64,000 nt of DNA from Rhizobium tumorigenes. Lineage in GTDB: Bacteria > Pseudomonadota > Alphaproteobacteria > Rhizobiales > Rhizobiaceae. Below the pieces are notes generated by a model that was not told the DNA's origin, did not search any database, and saw only the letters and a list, made by a program, of their open reading frames with translations. Each line of letters begins with the position of its first letter. The stretch's first letter is position 1. The stretch spans positions 186,001-250,000 of the forward strand of contig NZ_CP117257.1 in assembly GCF_003240565.2 (NCBI RefSeq), given 5' to 3'. Positions 20,162-30,309 of the stretch are shown piece after piece. The position numbers were made by a program, and so were the translations under genes.

Positions 20162-22177
20162 ATGAATTCGAGCAAGATTACGCCCCAGCGTTTAGCTCTC
20201 AGCATCGTATGTTCGCTAGCGGCCGGTTTTTGTGCGGCAAGTCTCTATGCAACATTCCGCCATGGTTTCGATGGCGAAGCGATGATGACGTTTAGCGTCT
20301 TCGCCTTTTGGTACGAGACCCCGCTCTATATCGGTCATGCGACCCCCGTCTTCTTTTGCGGCTTATCCATTATCATCGCGACATCTGTGGTTGTGCTGTT
20401 AAGCCAACTCATCATATCGCTGCGTAACCGCGAGCATCATGGCACGGCTCGTTGGGCGGCATTTGGCGAAATGCGGCACGCCGGTTACCTGCAGCGTTAT
20501 AATCGTATCAAGGGGCCCGTCTTTGGGAAGACCTGTGGCCCTCTTTGGTTCGGCAACTATCTGACCAATGGTGAGCAGCCTCACAGTCTTGTTGTCGCGC
20601 CAACACGTGCCGGTAAAGGCGTTGGCGTCGTTATTCCGACACTCCTAACCTTCAAGGGTACGGTGATAGCCCTCGACGTCAAAGGCGAGCTTTTTGAGCT
20701 GACGTCCAGAGCCCGCAAATCGAGCGGCGACGCCGTTTTCAAGTTCTCACCTCTGGATCCAGAGCGACGAACTCATTGTTACAATCCCGTCCTCGATATT
20801 GCAGCTTTACCGCCCGAGCGGCAGTTCACCGAGACTCGCCGTCTCGCCGCGAACCTGATCACCGCCAAAGGCAAGGGTGCGGAAGGCTTCATCGACGGTG
20901 CACGGGACCTTTTTGTTGCGGGCATCCTTACCTGTATTGAGCGTGGTGCGCCAACGATTGGTGCGGTCTACGACCTATTTGCCCAACCTGGAGAGAAGTA
21001 CAAACTTTTTGCGCACCTCGCGGAAGAAAGCCGAAATAAAGAGGCTCAGCGCATTTTCGACAATATGGCGGGCAACGACACGAAAATTTTGACCTCCTAT
21101 ACGTCGGTGCTCGGCGATGGTGGACTTAACCTGTGGGCTGATCCACTCGTCAAAGCAGCCACAAGTCGATCGGATTTTTCCGTCTATGATCTGCGTCGAA
21201 AGAGGACCTGCGTTTATCTTTGTGTCAGCCCCAATGACCTTGAGGTCGTGGCGCCATTGATGCGCCTCCTTTTTCAGCAGGTCGTGTCGATTCTGCAGCG
21301 ATCACTGCCGGGTAAAGATGAGCGGTATGAAGTTTTATTTCTCCTCGACGAATTTAAACACCTGGGCAAACTGGAGGCGATCGAGACCGCGATTACAACC
21401 ATCGCTGGTTACAAAGGTCGCTTCATGTTTATTATTCAGAGTCTCTCGGCCTTGTCGGGCACCTATGACGAGGCAGGCAAACAAAACTTTCTCAGCAACA
21501 CTGGCGTGCAAGTGTTTATGGCCACCGCTGACGACGAAACGCCGACCTATATCTCAAAAGCTATCGGCGAATATACCTTCCAGGCGCGTTCGACCTCATA
21601 CAGTCAAGCCCGTATGTTCGATCATAACATCCAGATTTCCGATCAGGGGGCACCGCTTTTGCGCCCGGAACAGGTGCGCCTGCTCGATGATAAAAGTGAA
21701 ATCGTCCTTATTAAGGGGCAGCCGCCTCTCAAATTGAGAAAGGTGCGATATTATTCAGATCGTATGCTGAGGCGCCTTTTCGAATGCCAAATTGGCGCCC
21801 TCCCTGAGCCCGCATCTTTGATGCTTGCGCAAGATGTCCATCAGGATGGGCAAGATCATCTCAGTCAACAAGCTGCGGTCACGGCGGCGCTGGGCTTAGG
21901 TGACATCGATTCTCTAGTGAACAATGGGGAAACTCTTACACAGCAAAACAGTGATATGAATGACGAACAGGATAACCTTGCAATTGGAATAGACGCCCCC
22001 CAGGTCTCGGTTGAAATCGATGACGTTGTGGAAGACGCCAATGCCCGTGGTGTGGCGCCAGTTTCCAGTGTTCCCGCTGAAATGGCTCCAGCTCTGAGTG
22101 CACAACAGCAGCTGCTGGGGCAGATCATTGCGCTTCAGCAACGATCTAGACCTGTGTCCTCAAATCCCATCGAATAA
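20162..22177 (+). CDS. virD4: VirD4 coupling protein
   Basis: VirD4 is the TraG-family ATPase that recruits VirD2-T-strand and effector proteins to the VirB channel. The 671-residue product has two N-terminal membrane helices, Walker A PTRAGKGVG with Lys152, Walker B (LFLLDEFKHLG) and the conserved C-terminal core. ATG 20162 (MNSSKITPQRLALS) was chosen as the family start; the frame is open back to 20069 inside virD3. The C-terminal tail is acidic, as usual. Confidence 0.96.
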   Translation: MNSSKITPQRLALSIVCSLAAGFCAASLYATFRHGFDGEAMMTFSVFAFWYETPLYIGHATPVFFCGLSIIIATSVVVLLSQLIISLRNREHHGTARWAAFGEMRHAGYLQRYNRIKGPVFGKTCGPLWFGNYLTNGEQPHSLVVAPTRAGKGVGVVIPTLLTFKGTVIALDVKGELFELTSRARKSSGDAVFKFSPLDPERRTHCYNPVLDIAALPPERQFTETRRLAANLITAKGKGAEGFIDGARDLFVAGILTCIERGAPTIGAVYDLFAQPGEKYKLFAHLAEESRNKEAQRIFDNMAGNDTKILTSYTSVLGDGGLNLWADPLVKAATSRSDFSVYDLRRKRTCVYLCVSPNDLEVVAPLMRLLFQQVVSILQRSLPGKDERYEVLFLLDEFKHLGKLEAIETAITTIAGYKGRFMFIIQSLSALSGTYDEAGKQNFLSNTGVQVFMATADDETPTYISKAIGEYTFQARSTSYSQARMFDHNIQISDQGAPLLRPEQVRLLDDKSEIVLIKGQPPLKLRKVRYYSDRMLRRLFECQIGALPEPASLMLAQDVHQDGQDHLSQQAAVTAALGLGDIDSLVNNGETLTQQNSDMNDEQDNLAIGIDAPQVSVEIDDVVEDANARGVAPVSSVPAEMAPALSAQQQLLGQIIALQQRSRPVSSNPIE

Positions 22178-22288
22178 TTTGAGGCTGTTTTTAACATTGG
22201 GACCATTCGATGGACGGCGTCGTCACCTGTTGCGGTTCTATCGAATGCGGCGCTAGTCTCCGAGGTTGCCGATTGAGCAGATATCGCC

Positions 22289-22450
22289 ATGAAACCGTCA
22301 GGAAACCCGAAAGTCGACCTTAGCGGTTCGGCTACATCGCTTCCCGAAGTTCCCGCCGGAGCTACCCCTGTCCTTTATCCAATCGAGCCCCGGAGCCGTC
22401 GGGCTGATGACTCGTTTGAGGATCAAATCGCTCACGGCGAATATACATCT
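22289..22450 (+). pseudogene. virD5: virD5 5' fragment
   Basis: After virD4, ATG 22289 opens a frame of 54 codons (MKPSGNPKVDLSGSATSLPE) that enters the IS5 left end at 22451. It stops within a few codons there. Position right after virD4 and the presence of the 3' part at 24298-26079 suggest it is the start of virD5. The identity of this piece rests on context rather than on a recalled sequence. Confidence 0.6.
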
Positions 22451-23391
22451 GGACACCTCTAAAAACCTCCCCATTTTCCGCGTTTCATGATTCAATCCGG
22501 CCAGTGTGATTTTCTGGGAGCGGATGATGCGTGGGCAACCGGGCTTTTGGGATTTGGATGATCGTTACGAACGGCTGAGTGCCGTCGGCGATCCGCTGGA
22601 GAAGCTCAACAGCATCATTCCATGGGCGATATTTGAAAAACCTTTAGCGAAGGCGCTGAAGCGGTCCGACGGATCGAAGGGTGGACGTCCACCATTTCCG
22701 TCGGTTCTGATGTTTAAAATCCTGGTGCTGCAAGCGCTTTATAATCTCTCCGACGACCAAGCGGAGTTTGTTATCCAGGACCGGCTGTCGTTTATGCGTT
22801 TCCTTGGCCTTTCCCTTTCGCAGAAGGTGCCGGATGCCAAGACGATCTGGCTGTTCCGAGAGAGTTTGGTGCGTGCAGGTGCCATTGATAATCTGTTTGC
22901 CCGTTTCGACAAGCATCTCTCACGTTCCGGATATCTGGCCAAAGGCGGGCAGATCGTTGACGCCACGATCATCCAGGCTCCCAAGCAACATAACAGCCAG
23001 GACGAGAAAGACGCGATCAAGGCCGGCGAAATCCCTGAGGACTGGAAGGATAAACCCGCCAGGCTGGCCCAGAAGGACCGCGACGCGCGATGGACAGTGA
23101 AGTATTCCAAGGCGAAACGGCCAACGGAGACGCCGACGTCGACGACGACTGGCCAGCACGATATTGCCATTCCAATGTTTGGTTACAAAAACCATGCAGG
23201 CATCGACCGAGCCCATGGCTTTATCCGGGGATGGACGGTGACGAGTGCGAGCGCCCATGACGGAGCCCAGCTTCGAAACGTAGTGACCAAAGACAATACC
23301 GCGTCGACGGTCTGGGCCGATACGGCCTATCGCTCCAAGACCAACGAGGAATGGTTGCAGGACAATGGCCTAAAGTCCGACATCCATCAGA
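22451..23391 (+). mobile_element. IS5-family element copy 1, 3'-truncated
   Basis: The left end ggacacctctaaaaacc and 940 bp match the complete copies at 31424-32733 and 35746-37055, with one noted base difference (gacc to ggcc near 23152). Similarity stops after catcagaa near 23391, where IS110 sequence begins. The right end and the last ~70 transposase codons are missing. Confidence 0.9.
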
Positions 23392-23996
23392 ATGCGGGAT
23401 TACCAACCTGTCAATCGAGATCGCCGCCAACGTCTGGAAGAACTTCGGACTGCGATGGTCGACCGCTCTCAAAACATTTGAAAGCAGAAATATGCAGAGA
23501 ACTTGATCGCCTCGAATTGTTGCTCACACAGATCAAGGCTGTTGAAGCCGAGCGAGATGCCTTGATCGTTCAGGAGACGCCGGAAACGCCTAAAGAAGCG
23601 ACCGCGCTTTTAGGCATCAAAGGAATAGGCCCAGAGTTCGCTACGATACTTTACACGGAAGGCTTGTTCCGACACTTCGACAATCGGCGACAAATCGCAT
23701 CCTATGCGGGCCTTGCGCCCTCCCCTTGGCAAAGCGGCAACGTCAATCGCGAACAAGGCGTCTCGAAAGCGGGAAATCCGCGATTGCGGGCAACGATGGT
23801 AGAACTCGCCTGGTTATGGCTGCGCCACCAACCGAGATCGACTTTAACGCTATGGTTTAAGGAACGCATCGCGCATAACGCCGGCCGCCTAAAAACGCCG
23901 ATGATCGTTGCGCTTGCTCGTAAGTTGCTCGTGGCCCTCTGGAAGTACGTGAGCTCCGGCGTCGTCATCGAAGGTGCAATCATGAAAACCGCCTGA
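22524..23996 (+). pseudogene. Chimeric IS5-IS110 transposase reading frame
   Basis: A single open frame joins about 290 codons of the IS5-family transposase (MRGQPGFWDLDDRYERL to LKSDIHQ) to about 200 codons of an IS110-family transposase C-terminal part (ALLGIKGIGPEFATILYTEG, YAGLAPSPWQSG). The join is at about 23391. The frame is kept by chance. The fusion lacks the C-terminal catalytic part of the IS5 protein and the N-terminal RuvC-like domain of the IS110 protein, so activity is unlikely. A GTG 18 bp upstream is an alternative start. Confidence 0.8.
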
Positions 23997-24297
23997 AAGA
24001 CAAACTGCTGCGAAACACCGTTTCTAATCCTCAGGGCCTGATCAGCCCTGACGGATCCAGGTGAACGGACCGGGAATCCTTTTGGCTTTCAACGCCGACC
24101 TTGAGTTTGGTCCCGTTCTCCTGAGCCCGTGCCCGTCGAAAGCGGGATAATGGTGCAGCCGCGTGAGAGCGGCGACCGGATGTGAGGTTGTATAGGCCCG
24201 AGAACCGGGCCGGTAATTGCTATGGGCTCAGACCGTGGATCCGCCGACGAAGGAGAAATTCGATGCCACTCGAATGAATAATTGACAAAAATCCTGA
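23392..24297 (+). mobile_element. IS110-family element, 5'-truncated
   Basis: This segment carries the C-terminal half of an IS110 transposase up to the stop at 23996, then about 300 bp of non-coding IS110 3' end. It ends just before the virD5 repeat sequence resumes (tgtgaaggg). It seems to have been inserted in virD5 first, with the IS5 copy removing its 5' part. Confidence 0.65.
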
Positions 24298-26079
24298 TGT
24301 GAAGGGATTCCATTGGGTGAGGGGGAACTGCAAGCCTATGAAAAATGGCAAGGAGATGCCCAGCCCACTTGGGAACACATTGTTGTTAATGCACGCTTGG
24401 CAGAGCTCGGCCATGCTTTTTGGATTGCAGATGAACATAATGCCCTTGAAGAAGCCGTAGAGTCTCGGTCTGATGCATCGAAACACAACCTGGAACGTCC
24501 CGTCGATCAGGAAGCGGGTTCTTCTGCGTCCTTTACCTATGATGGCATGAGGCTCGGGGCACCCGAGTACGCTGCGCATAAGCGCTGGAGCAAGCCGAAG
24601 CGGCCGACCTGGGAAGATCTCATCCTAGATGCGCGCCAGGCTGCTATAGAAAGCGCCTCGGTTTCGAGTCTGCAGATTGGAAAGGAACCATCGTCAGTCT
24701 TTTTATATGAGGGAAAGTGGCTTGGAGATGCGGAACGTCAGGCTCACGGAAGGTGGAGGCAGCTAGCCCAACTGCGATGGCAAAATCTGGTGGTGAATGC
24801 GCGTCTGGCAGAGCTCGACCCGTCGGTCTGGATTCCCGATGAGCATGATCCGTTTGAGGAAGGAGAGGTGCCTACTCCCGCCCCGCAAGCGAGTACAGCC
24901 AGTAAATCCAACCCCACTTTGGGTGGTCAATCTGAATCAGGCCGGCCCGACCGTGCACATGAGACACAAGAGACGACTCACCTGCAATCGCCGACACGCT
25001 CACAATTGGAAACAAGGCGCGCACTATATTTCGGGTCCCCTGGCCGGGATGCAATTCAAACGGAGAGCATAGCCAACTGTGATCGTTCCGATGGCGCGGG
25101 CAAAGTTAAGCGGTTGGGCACCAAAGGCCGCCGAGCCGTTAACCCAATTACTCACGGCGTAAATTCCAGTGTGCAAGGGCCGTTGTCCGATGAACGTGGG
25201 CATGAGGCTCCGTTCTTATCGTCAGAGCAAGTTGTCCGCTCGAGAGGCGATAACATTGGCACCTATGGAAGTCGGAAAAACGAACGAGCGCGGCTGGCTA
25301 CGGAGACCGGGAAATACGAATCGGAGCATATTTTCGGATTCAAGGTCGTACATGATACTTTGCGGGCGACAAAGGAACGCCGTCGTCTCGAAAGGCCAAT
25401 GCCGGCCTACCTCGAATGTAAGGAGCTTCATAGGCAACACGTAGGAACTGGAAGGGGACGGACCCGACTTGTCGGGCGTGGATGGCCAGATGATGCGAGC
25501 TATCGCTCAGATCAAAAGGGAACCCTGGCAGACCCTGTCGCGTCCGCGGAAGGTCTGACAGCCTCAAATGGCTACCAGTTGAACCAGCTGGGCTACGCGC
25601 ATCAGCTCGCCAACGATGGTCTGCAAAGTGAATCGCCCCATGGGCTCACCATGCCAATTCAAGTCGCGACAACCAGCTACAACTATACCGTGAGCCGCGA
25701 TCCAGTCCTTTCACCACCCAGTAAAGAACAAGCGCTCCAATTGCTACACCTTGGACCTCGCGGGCAAACGGAAGCTGTGCTTGCCCGCGAGACAGCATTG
25801 ACCGGGAAATGGCCAACTCTCGAGCGTGAGCGTCAAGTGTATCAGCAGTTTTTGGCCCTGTACGAAATCAAACAGGGTCTGGACGCCAAACAACTTGGTG
25901 TACGGCAGAAAAAACAGTCTCTCGCTGCCGCGTTGGACCGGACAGCCGCTTTGATAGGCGCGTCACCTTCGAAAGCTCAATCGCAGGCAGCGGAGGGAGC
26001 CAACGGCGCCGAACCACCCGAGGAACGACGCGTCTATGACCAGCGAGATCGAAGCCGCGACAATGCATTCAACCGCTGA
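24298..26079 (+). pseudogene. virD5: VirD5-like effector, 3' part (588 codons open)
   Basis: VirD5 is a VirB/D4-exported effector that acts in the host nucleus. The open frame (first possible start TTG 24313) begins inside the first of three imperfect repeats of about 90 residues, each with a core like PTWEHIVVNARLAEL and the lead L-G-x-x-E/Y-x-A. The C-terminus reads RRVYDQRDRSRDNAFNR. Its R-D-R-S-R-D-N pattern fits the VirB/D4 export signal RxRxRxxN. The 5' part is separated by IS sequence and the normal start is lost, so export-competent protein would need a new start. The assignment to VirD5 rests on position after virD4, repeats and tail; VirE3-like is the alternative. Confidence 0.7.
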
Positions 26080-26164
26080 CAAAGTTGTTAAAGATGATGA
26101 TCGATGGTGTACTCCACGTCGACCCCTGGAAAGTTTGAAGCCCCCCCGCAGGCTCGCCACGAAT

Positions 26165-26176
26165 TGCAGTTGAAAC
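26165..26176 (+). promoter_or_regulatory. vir box upstream of virF
   Basis: tgcagttgaaac matches TNCAATTGAAAY at 11 of 12 positions. It lies 75 bp before the virF start, as expected for a VirG-induced gene. The promoter is intact although the gene is cut short. Confidence 0.7.
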
Positions 26177-26250
26177 ACGATATTCGTTCAACGCATTTCG
26201 CTAAGGTGCTAGACTTCGCATATTCTTGATCCGCATTTGGAGTGTGATTT

Positions 26251-26430
26251 ATGCTCGAAGACGGCCAGAAAGCACATGAACACGAGCCCTCGGTCCCTCA
26301 TGGTGAGGAGACTGCAGTTTCCCTGCCGAATGACCTGTTGGTGGAGGTTGCCAAACATCTACCGACCGACGATCCAGTTGAAACGGCAAGTAATCTCACA
26401 AGCTTTAAACTTGCGAGCCACTCGGTTCGG
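26251..26430 (+). pseudogene. virF: virF 5' stub with F-box
   Basis: VirF is an exported F-box protein that directs host SCF-type degradation of T-complex proteins. The first ~60 codons match VirF, including the F-box SLPNDLLVEVAKHLPTDDPV followed by ETASNLTSFKLASHSVRAS. Similarity ends at about 26430, where an unrelated ABC ATPase gene begins in another frame; the virF frame then runs to 26664 without sense. The export tail is lost, so this copy should not work. Confidence 0.8.
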
Positions 26431-26858
26431 GCATCGCACCCATCCACGTGCAAAAGCGCTCGAGGCAAGAATGCATCTTTGAAGCCGAGGCGCTCCTCGA
26501 AAAAGTTGGTATCGCTGGCAAGCGAAATGCGTACCCTTCCGAGCTTTCCGGCGGGCAGCAGCAGCGCGCGGCGATCGCACGCGCATTGGCGCAGAAGCCG
26601 AAGGTTTTGCTATTCGATGAGCCGACGTCTGCACTCGATCCGGAACTGGTCGGTGAGGTGCTGACGGTCATGCGTGGCTTGGCAGAGGAGGGGAGAACGA
26701 TGCTGGTCGTGACGCATGAAATGAGTTTCGCGAGGGAGGTCTCGGACCGAATCCTATTCCTGCATCAAGGCCAGATAGAGGTCGACGGACGCCCTGACGA
26801 AATCTTCCAGAAGGGCCTCAACGCCAAGTTTGATCAGTTTACCTCGAGAGTTCATTAA
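26431..26858 (+). pseudogene. Amino-acid ABC transporter ATPase, 5'-truncated
   Basis: The frame gives the C-terminal ~140 residues of a HisP/GlnQ-type ATPase as found in opine and polar amino-acid uptake systems. It has the signature LSGGQQQR, Walker B VLLFDEPTSALDPE and the switch His (VVTHEMSF). The Walker A half is missing. The frame starts abruptly at the virF junction (APIHVQKRSRQ). It is a remnant, perhaps of an opine transport operon. Confidence 0.85.
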
Positions 26859-27165
26859 CCGTCGATCCTCCGCGGGTAGCTCACTCGAAGAATTGGAAGC
26901 GCGCCATAGCTGGCACGCTTCCGAAAGTTCAAGCTGATCGACATCACTGCGTAGCCATGGTTTGCCACAGCGATTTCGTTACAAAATTAACAGAGGAATC
27001 ACAGGTACGTGAGGGCAGCTGCGCGCTCGTGGTACCAACTCGTTTCGAGACACCGCATTTCACACTTCACTACCGTTCAATGCAATTTGGTATCATTTAC
27101 TTGCCTCTGTGACTGCCACTACTGTCACTGCTTGATATCGTCAGCAACTGGCAAAGCGAGCTCAG
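26859..27165. other. Spacer without recognisable gene
   Basis: These 307 bp lie between two genes that converge from opposite strands. No open frame of note, repeat or clear terminator stem is visible. Confidence 0.5.
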
Positions 27166-27759
27166 TTAGTGGCGGAGCGCACCTAAAAAATCGCTCTGTT
27201 CTGAACGTGACTTTAGCGTGGCGCTACCTTTTGCCATCGCAGACAAGAGCGCCTCAGCGTCCTCCTCGACGAGGAGGATGTTGCGATGGCTTGCTGTCAC
27301 GAACGCCTCGTCAACAACGTGATCAAGAAAGGATTCGAGCTTTCTATAAAAGCCTGCGGTGTCGAGCAGCCCACAGGGTTTACTATGATAGCCAAGCTGC
27401 GCCCATGTCCATACTTCGAACAGTTCTTCAAGCGTTCCCAATCCCCCTGGCAAGGCGATAAAGCCATCCGACAGCGCTGCCATCAGCGCTTTGCGCTCGT
27501 GCATGGTCTCGACAATGCGCAGATCAGCGAGACCAGTGTGCGCAACCTCATTCTCGGCCAGTGCACGCGGGATTACCCCAATAACCTCCCCGCCATTGCT
27601 TCGGGCTGCATCGGCGATCGTCCCCATCAAACCGATCGAAGCGCCGCCATACACCAATCCGATGCCTGACGTCGCTAGAGCTTTGCCGAGGCGCTTTGCT
27701 GCGCTCACATAGTCTGGTTTCCGGCCGTTGTTTGAGCCCGAAAAGACGCAATATCTCAA
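27166..27759 (-). CDS. LOG-family cytokinin-activating phosphoribohydrolase
   Basis: LOG enzymes remove ribose-5-phosphate from cytokinin nucleotides to give active free bases. The 197-residue product has the family core [23 protein letters not shown] and the signature [12 protein letters not shown], preceded by HERKALMA with the catalytic Arg. TTG 27759 was chosen because GGGAGGAG lies 5 bp upstream and known LOG proteins begin there; the frame extends to 27882 without a better start. It is the last of four minus-strand genes (tzs, radical SAM, idi, log), which makes a role in cytokinin activation likely. Confidence 0.88.
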   Translation of the reverse strand: MRYCVFSGSNNGRKPDYVSAAKRLGKALATSGIGLVYGGASIGLMGTIADAARSNGGEVIGVIPRALAENEVAHTGLADLRIVETMHERKALMAALSDGFIALPGGLGTLEELFEVWTWAQLGYHSKPCGLLDTAGFYRKLESFLDHVVDEAFVTASHRNILLVEEDAEALLSAMAKGSATLKSRSEQSDFLGALRH

Positions 27760-27886
27760 ACGCTCCTCCCATCGACAAATGAACATTACGCAAGATTGGC
27801 TTTGAATATTCCAATCCACCAAGATCCGTTTCGAGCGCCCAGACCAGGGCACGGAATAGCGCGGCCAAATCGTCGTAACCAACGTC

Positions 27887-28495
27887 TCATATTTTTGCTC
27901 TGGCGGATTCTGGCAAGCTCAGCTCATCCGCTATGGGCCATTGCGACGGATCCGCATTAAAGGATGCGAGCAGTTCGACTTGCGCGCGACACCATGGCGA
28001 CACCAGCAAGCGCCCATCCTGTAAGCTTTCGACAAACCATTGCCAATCCACCCATTGCCACGCAGAAACCTCATTCAGATCGGGTGTTACGCTCAAGGTT
28101 TGGCAGCGGGCGGTGAACACGGGGCACAATTCATGTTCGGTGATCCCATTCGTCATTGCTGCGCGATAGGAAATCTCGGGTAGCACAAGGCGAATGCCAT
28201 TTACCTCTATCCCCAATTCCTTTCGAACCCGGCGCTCGATTGCTTCAATCAACGATTCACCCGGCCGCGGGTGCCCACAGCAACTATTGGTGAGAACGCC
28301 GGGCCATGTAATCTTGTCCGATGCCCGCCGCGTCACGAGCAGCTTCTTGTCGTCATCAAAAATGTAGACCGAAAAGGCAAGGTGCAACGGTGTATGGGCG
28401 TGATGGATTTCGGACTTTGGAGCCGTGCCGATGGCGTCACCATGCTCGTTGCACAAAATGACCTTTTCGGAGAGTGCATTCGTCGAAGTGTTCAT
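27887..28495 (-). CDS. idi: Isopentenyl-diphosphate delta-isomerase type I
   Basis: Idi converts IPP to DMAPP, the prenyl donor for cytokinin synthesis. The 202-residue Nudix-fold product has the catalytic Cys motif TNSCCGHP, the Nudix-like [20 protein letters not shown] and the second catalytic region [14 protein letters not shown] 28495 follows GGAGGTGTTTG. It lies between the radical SAM gene and the LOG gene on the same strand. In P. savastanoi an idi gene is, as I recall, also linked to cytokinin production. That supports a specialised rather than housekeeping role here. Confidence 0.92.
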   Translation of the reverse strand: MNTSTNALSEKVILCNEHGDAIGTAPKSEIHHAHTPLHLAFSVYIFDDDKKLLVTRRASDKITWPGVLTNSCCGHPRPGESLIEAIERRVRKELGIEVNGIRLVLPEISYRAAMTNGITEHELCPVFTARCQTLSVTPDLNEVSAWQWVDWQWFVESLQDGRLLVSPWCRAQVELLASFNADPSQWPIADELSLPESARAKI

Positions 28496-28607
28496 CAAAC
28501 ACCTCCAGGGTTGGAAAGCTGCATGCAACCTGATCGGTGGACGGTCATCAGCCTCTTCAGAAATGGCAACGTGTGGAAGTGAACGCATGGCGTCGTTAAA
28601 CTCAGGG

Positions 28608-30233
28608 TCAAGCCGTCGTCACACCATATCCATTAAGTTGCCCGAGAAGTTGACTTTCAAGACGCTGCGCTTGCCCTTCGTCCTCGACGTCCGCACTGAT
28701 CATTCCGAGACGATCGACTAATTTTTCTACTACGGCGTTCCGACGTCCGGAGTCATTGCTTATAAGCGGACCCTCGAAATCGTGTTGCCAAGATCGGAAG
28801 TTTGCGGTGTCGCTTTTCCATCGAACCTCCCTTAGAGTTTCGAGCTGCAATCGCTGCGCTGTATCGGAGTCCATCCCGATGTGGCTCCAGATCCGTGCCT
28901 CGCCGCTCGGGTCATCAACTTTGAGGTTGAAGCGTTCTGCATCTTGCCAAACAGGCATGGTCTCGTCCTGAAGCATGCAAACGTAAAGAGCGAATTCTCC
29001 GGAATACTCGTTGACAAGGAACGCCTTCGTCTCCTCGAACATATCGGGAGTTTCCCCTGGATAACCGACAATAAACGACACGAAATGTTTGATCGTGCTT
29101 CCGTCTAGAAGCTCATGAGCTACACGATTTGCTCGCGCCGTGACTTTCTTGTCCATGTTCCTGAGGCTCGCATCGCTCATTGACTCGAAGCCGATGAACA
29201 GAGATTTGCAGCCGGCGTCTTCGAGCTGATGGACGAGCTCGGCATCTTTGATTGAATTTGCTCGCGTGTATGCTTCCCATTGAATGTCGATGGCAGCTAG
29301 CTTCGGCAAAAGCTCCCTGAGGCGCTTCGGAGGTACGGTAAACGTTGAATCCAACGCTTTGACGTAGCTTGCGCCGTTTTGAACTTTATAGTGCTCCCAA
29401 TCGCTCGCGATTTTATCTGCGGACTTATATCTCCACAGGGGCGATGCAGCCGGGAATGAGCAAAATTTGCAACTGAACGGACAACCCCGCATCGATTCGT
29501 AAGGTACAACCGGTGCATGACCGGTTAGCGCGGGTGACGGGTATTGGTCCAGGTCGATATAGGCGATCGGCGTAAGCCGTGGTCGGCCATTTACATCGCG
29601 AAACACGAGATTAGGAACGCTGGTGGGATCACCTCCCTTGAGCTTACTGAGCAAATCCGGCAACGCAAATTCGGCATCTCCGCGAATGATAAAATCGACG
29701 CTCCCATGATCTCGCATAATCTGCATGAACTTGAGATTGCTGTATTGACCACCAAGGATCAGGATTGCATCGGGGAATCGCAGCTCAATCCAACTTATCG
29801 CCTGAAGCAAGCTGCGCCGGTCCCAGATGAAGGTGGTTGAGAGGAGAACGACATCGTAAGAACCAGCGGGTTCGCCTCCAACCCCCTTCCAGATATTTTC
29901 AGTTGGCATTGCGTCGAACTCAACTCCCCCCTCAGTGAGAATGGACTGCAGCGTGAAGGTCGTGAGGTGGAACGTTCGAGCCGGTTGGGACGCGCCTTTG
30001 GCAGCAGAGCTATTGCTCATAGCCCTTGCCCCGCCGCCATCTCGACGTGCACGAAGCAACGGCACGACCCCCCCATCGTCGGCTTTATACTGAAGGCGCG
30101 AGAGATCAAATCTGGCCCTACCAGAGCCGACGGCAGCCATTTCAGGATTGATAAGGAGCTCGAAGGATGAACCACGCAGCAGCCTGTTATCGGGAAATTC
30201 CGGCCCCATTCCGGAGATGAGCAAGATAGTCAT
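28608..30233 (-). CDS. B12-binding-domain radical SAM enzyme in cytokinin cluster
   Basis: The 541-residue product looks like a class B radical SAM protein. Its N-terminal ~200 residues resemble a cobalamin-binding domain (YDVVLLSTTFIWDRRSLLQA, LILGGQYSN). The 4Fe-4S motif CPFSCKFC follows at about residues 247-254 and then a TIM-barrel-like core (IGFESMSDASLRNMDKK, SFIVGYPGETPDMFEETKAF). Such enzymes often methylate unreactive carbons, but many have other activities. ATG 30233 follows GAGGTAAA. It sits 76 bp after tzs and 112 bp before idi, all on one strand, so its substrate may be a prenyl diphosphate or a cytokinin. That is inference from context only. Confidence 0.85.
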   Translation of the reverse strand: MTILLISGMGPEFPDNRLLRGSSFELLINPEMAAVGSGRARFDLSRLQYKADDGGVVPLLRARRDGGGARAMSNSSAAKGASQPARTFHLTTFTLQSILTEGGVEFDAMPTENIWKGVGGEPAGSYDVVLLSTTFIWDRRSLLQAISWIELRFPDAILILGGQYSNLKFMQIMRDHGSVDFIIRGDAEFALPDLLSKLKGGDPTSVPNLVFRDVNGRPRLTPIAYIDLDQYPSPALTGHAPVVPYESMRGCPFSCKFCSFPAASPLWRYKSADKIASDWEHYKVQNGASYVKALDSTFTVPPKRLRELLPKLAAIDIQWEAYTRANSIKDAELVHQLEDAGCKSLFIGFESMSDASLRNMDKKVTARANRVAHELLDGSTIKHFVSFIVGYPGETPDMFEETKAFLVNEYSGEFALYVCMLQDETMPVWQDAERFNLKVDDPSGEARIWSHIGMDSDTAQRLQLETLREVRWKSDTANFRSWQHDFEGPLISNDSGRRNAVVEKLVDRLGMISADVEDEGQAQRLESQLLGQLNGYGVTTA

Positions 30234-30309
30234 TTTACCTCACGGTTGGCAAAGTTTCAGATTGACGCGTAGCTCGAAAGTAAGCTTTTGCTGAATCTCA
30301 TGAGTAGAC

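Noticed and set aside
22524..23996. Novel 490-residue protein
   Set aside because: It is a chance in-frame join of IS5 and IS110 transposase fragments, shown by comparison with the complete IS5 copies at 31424 and 35746.
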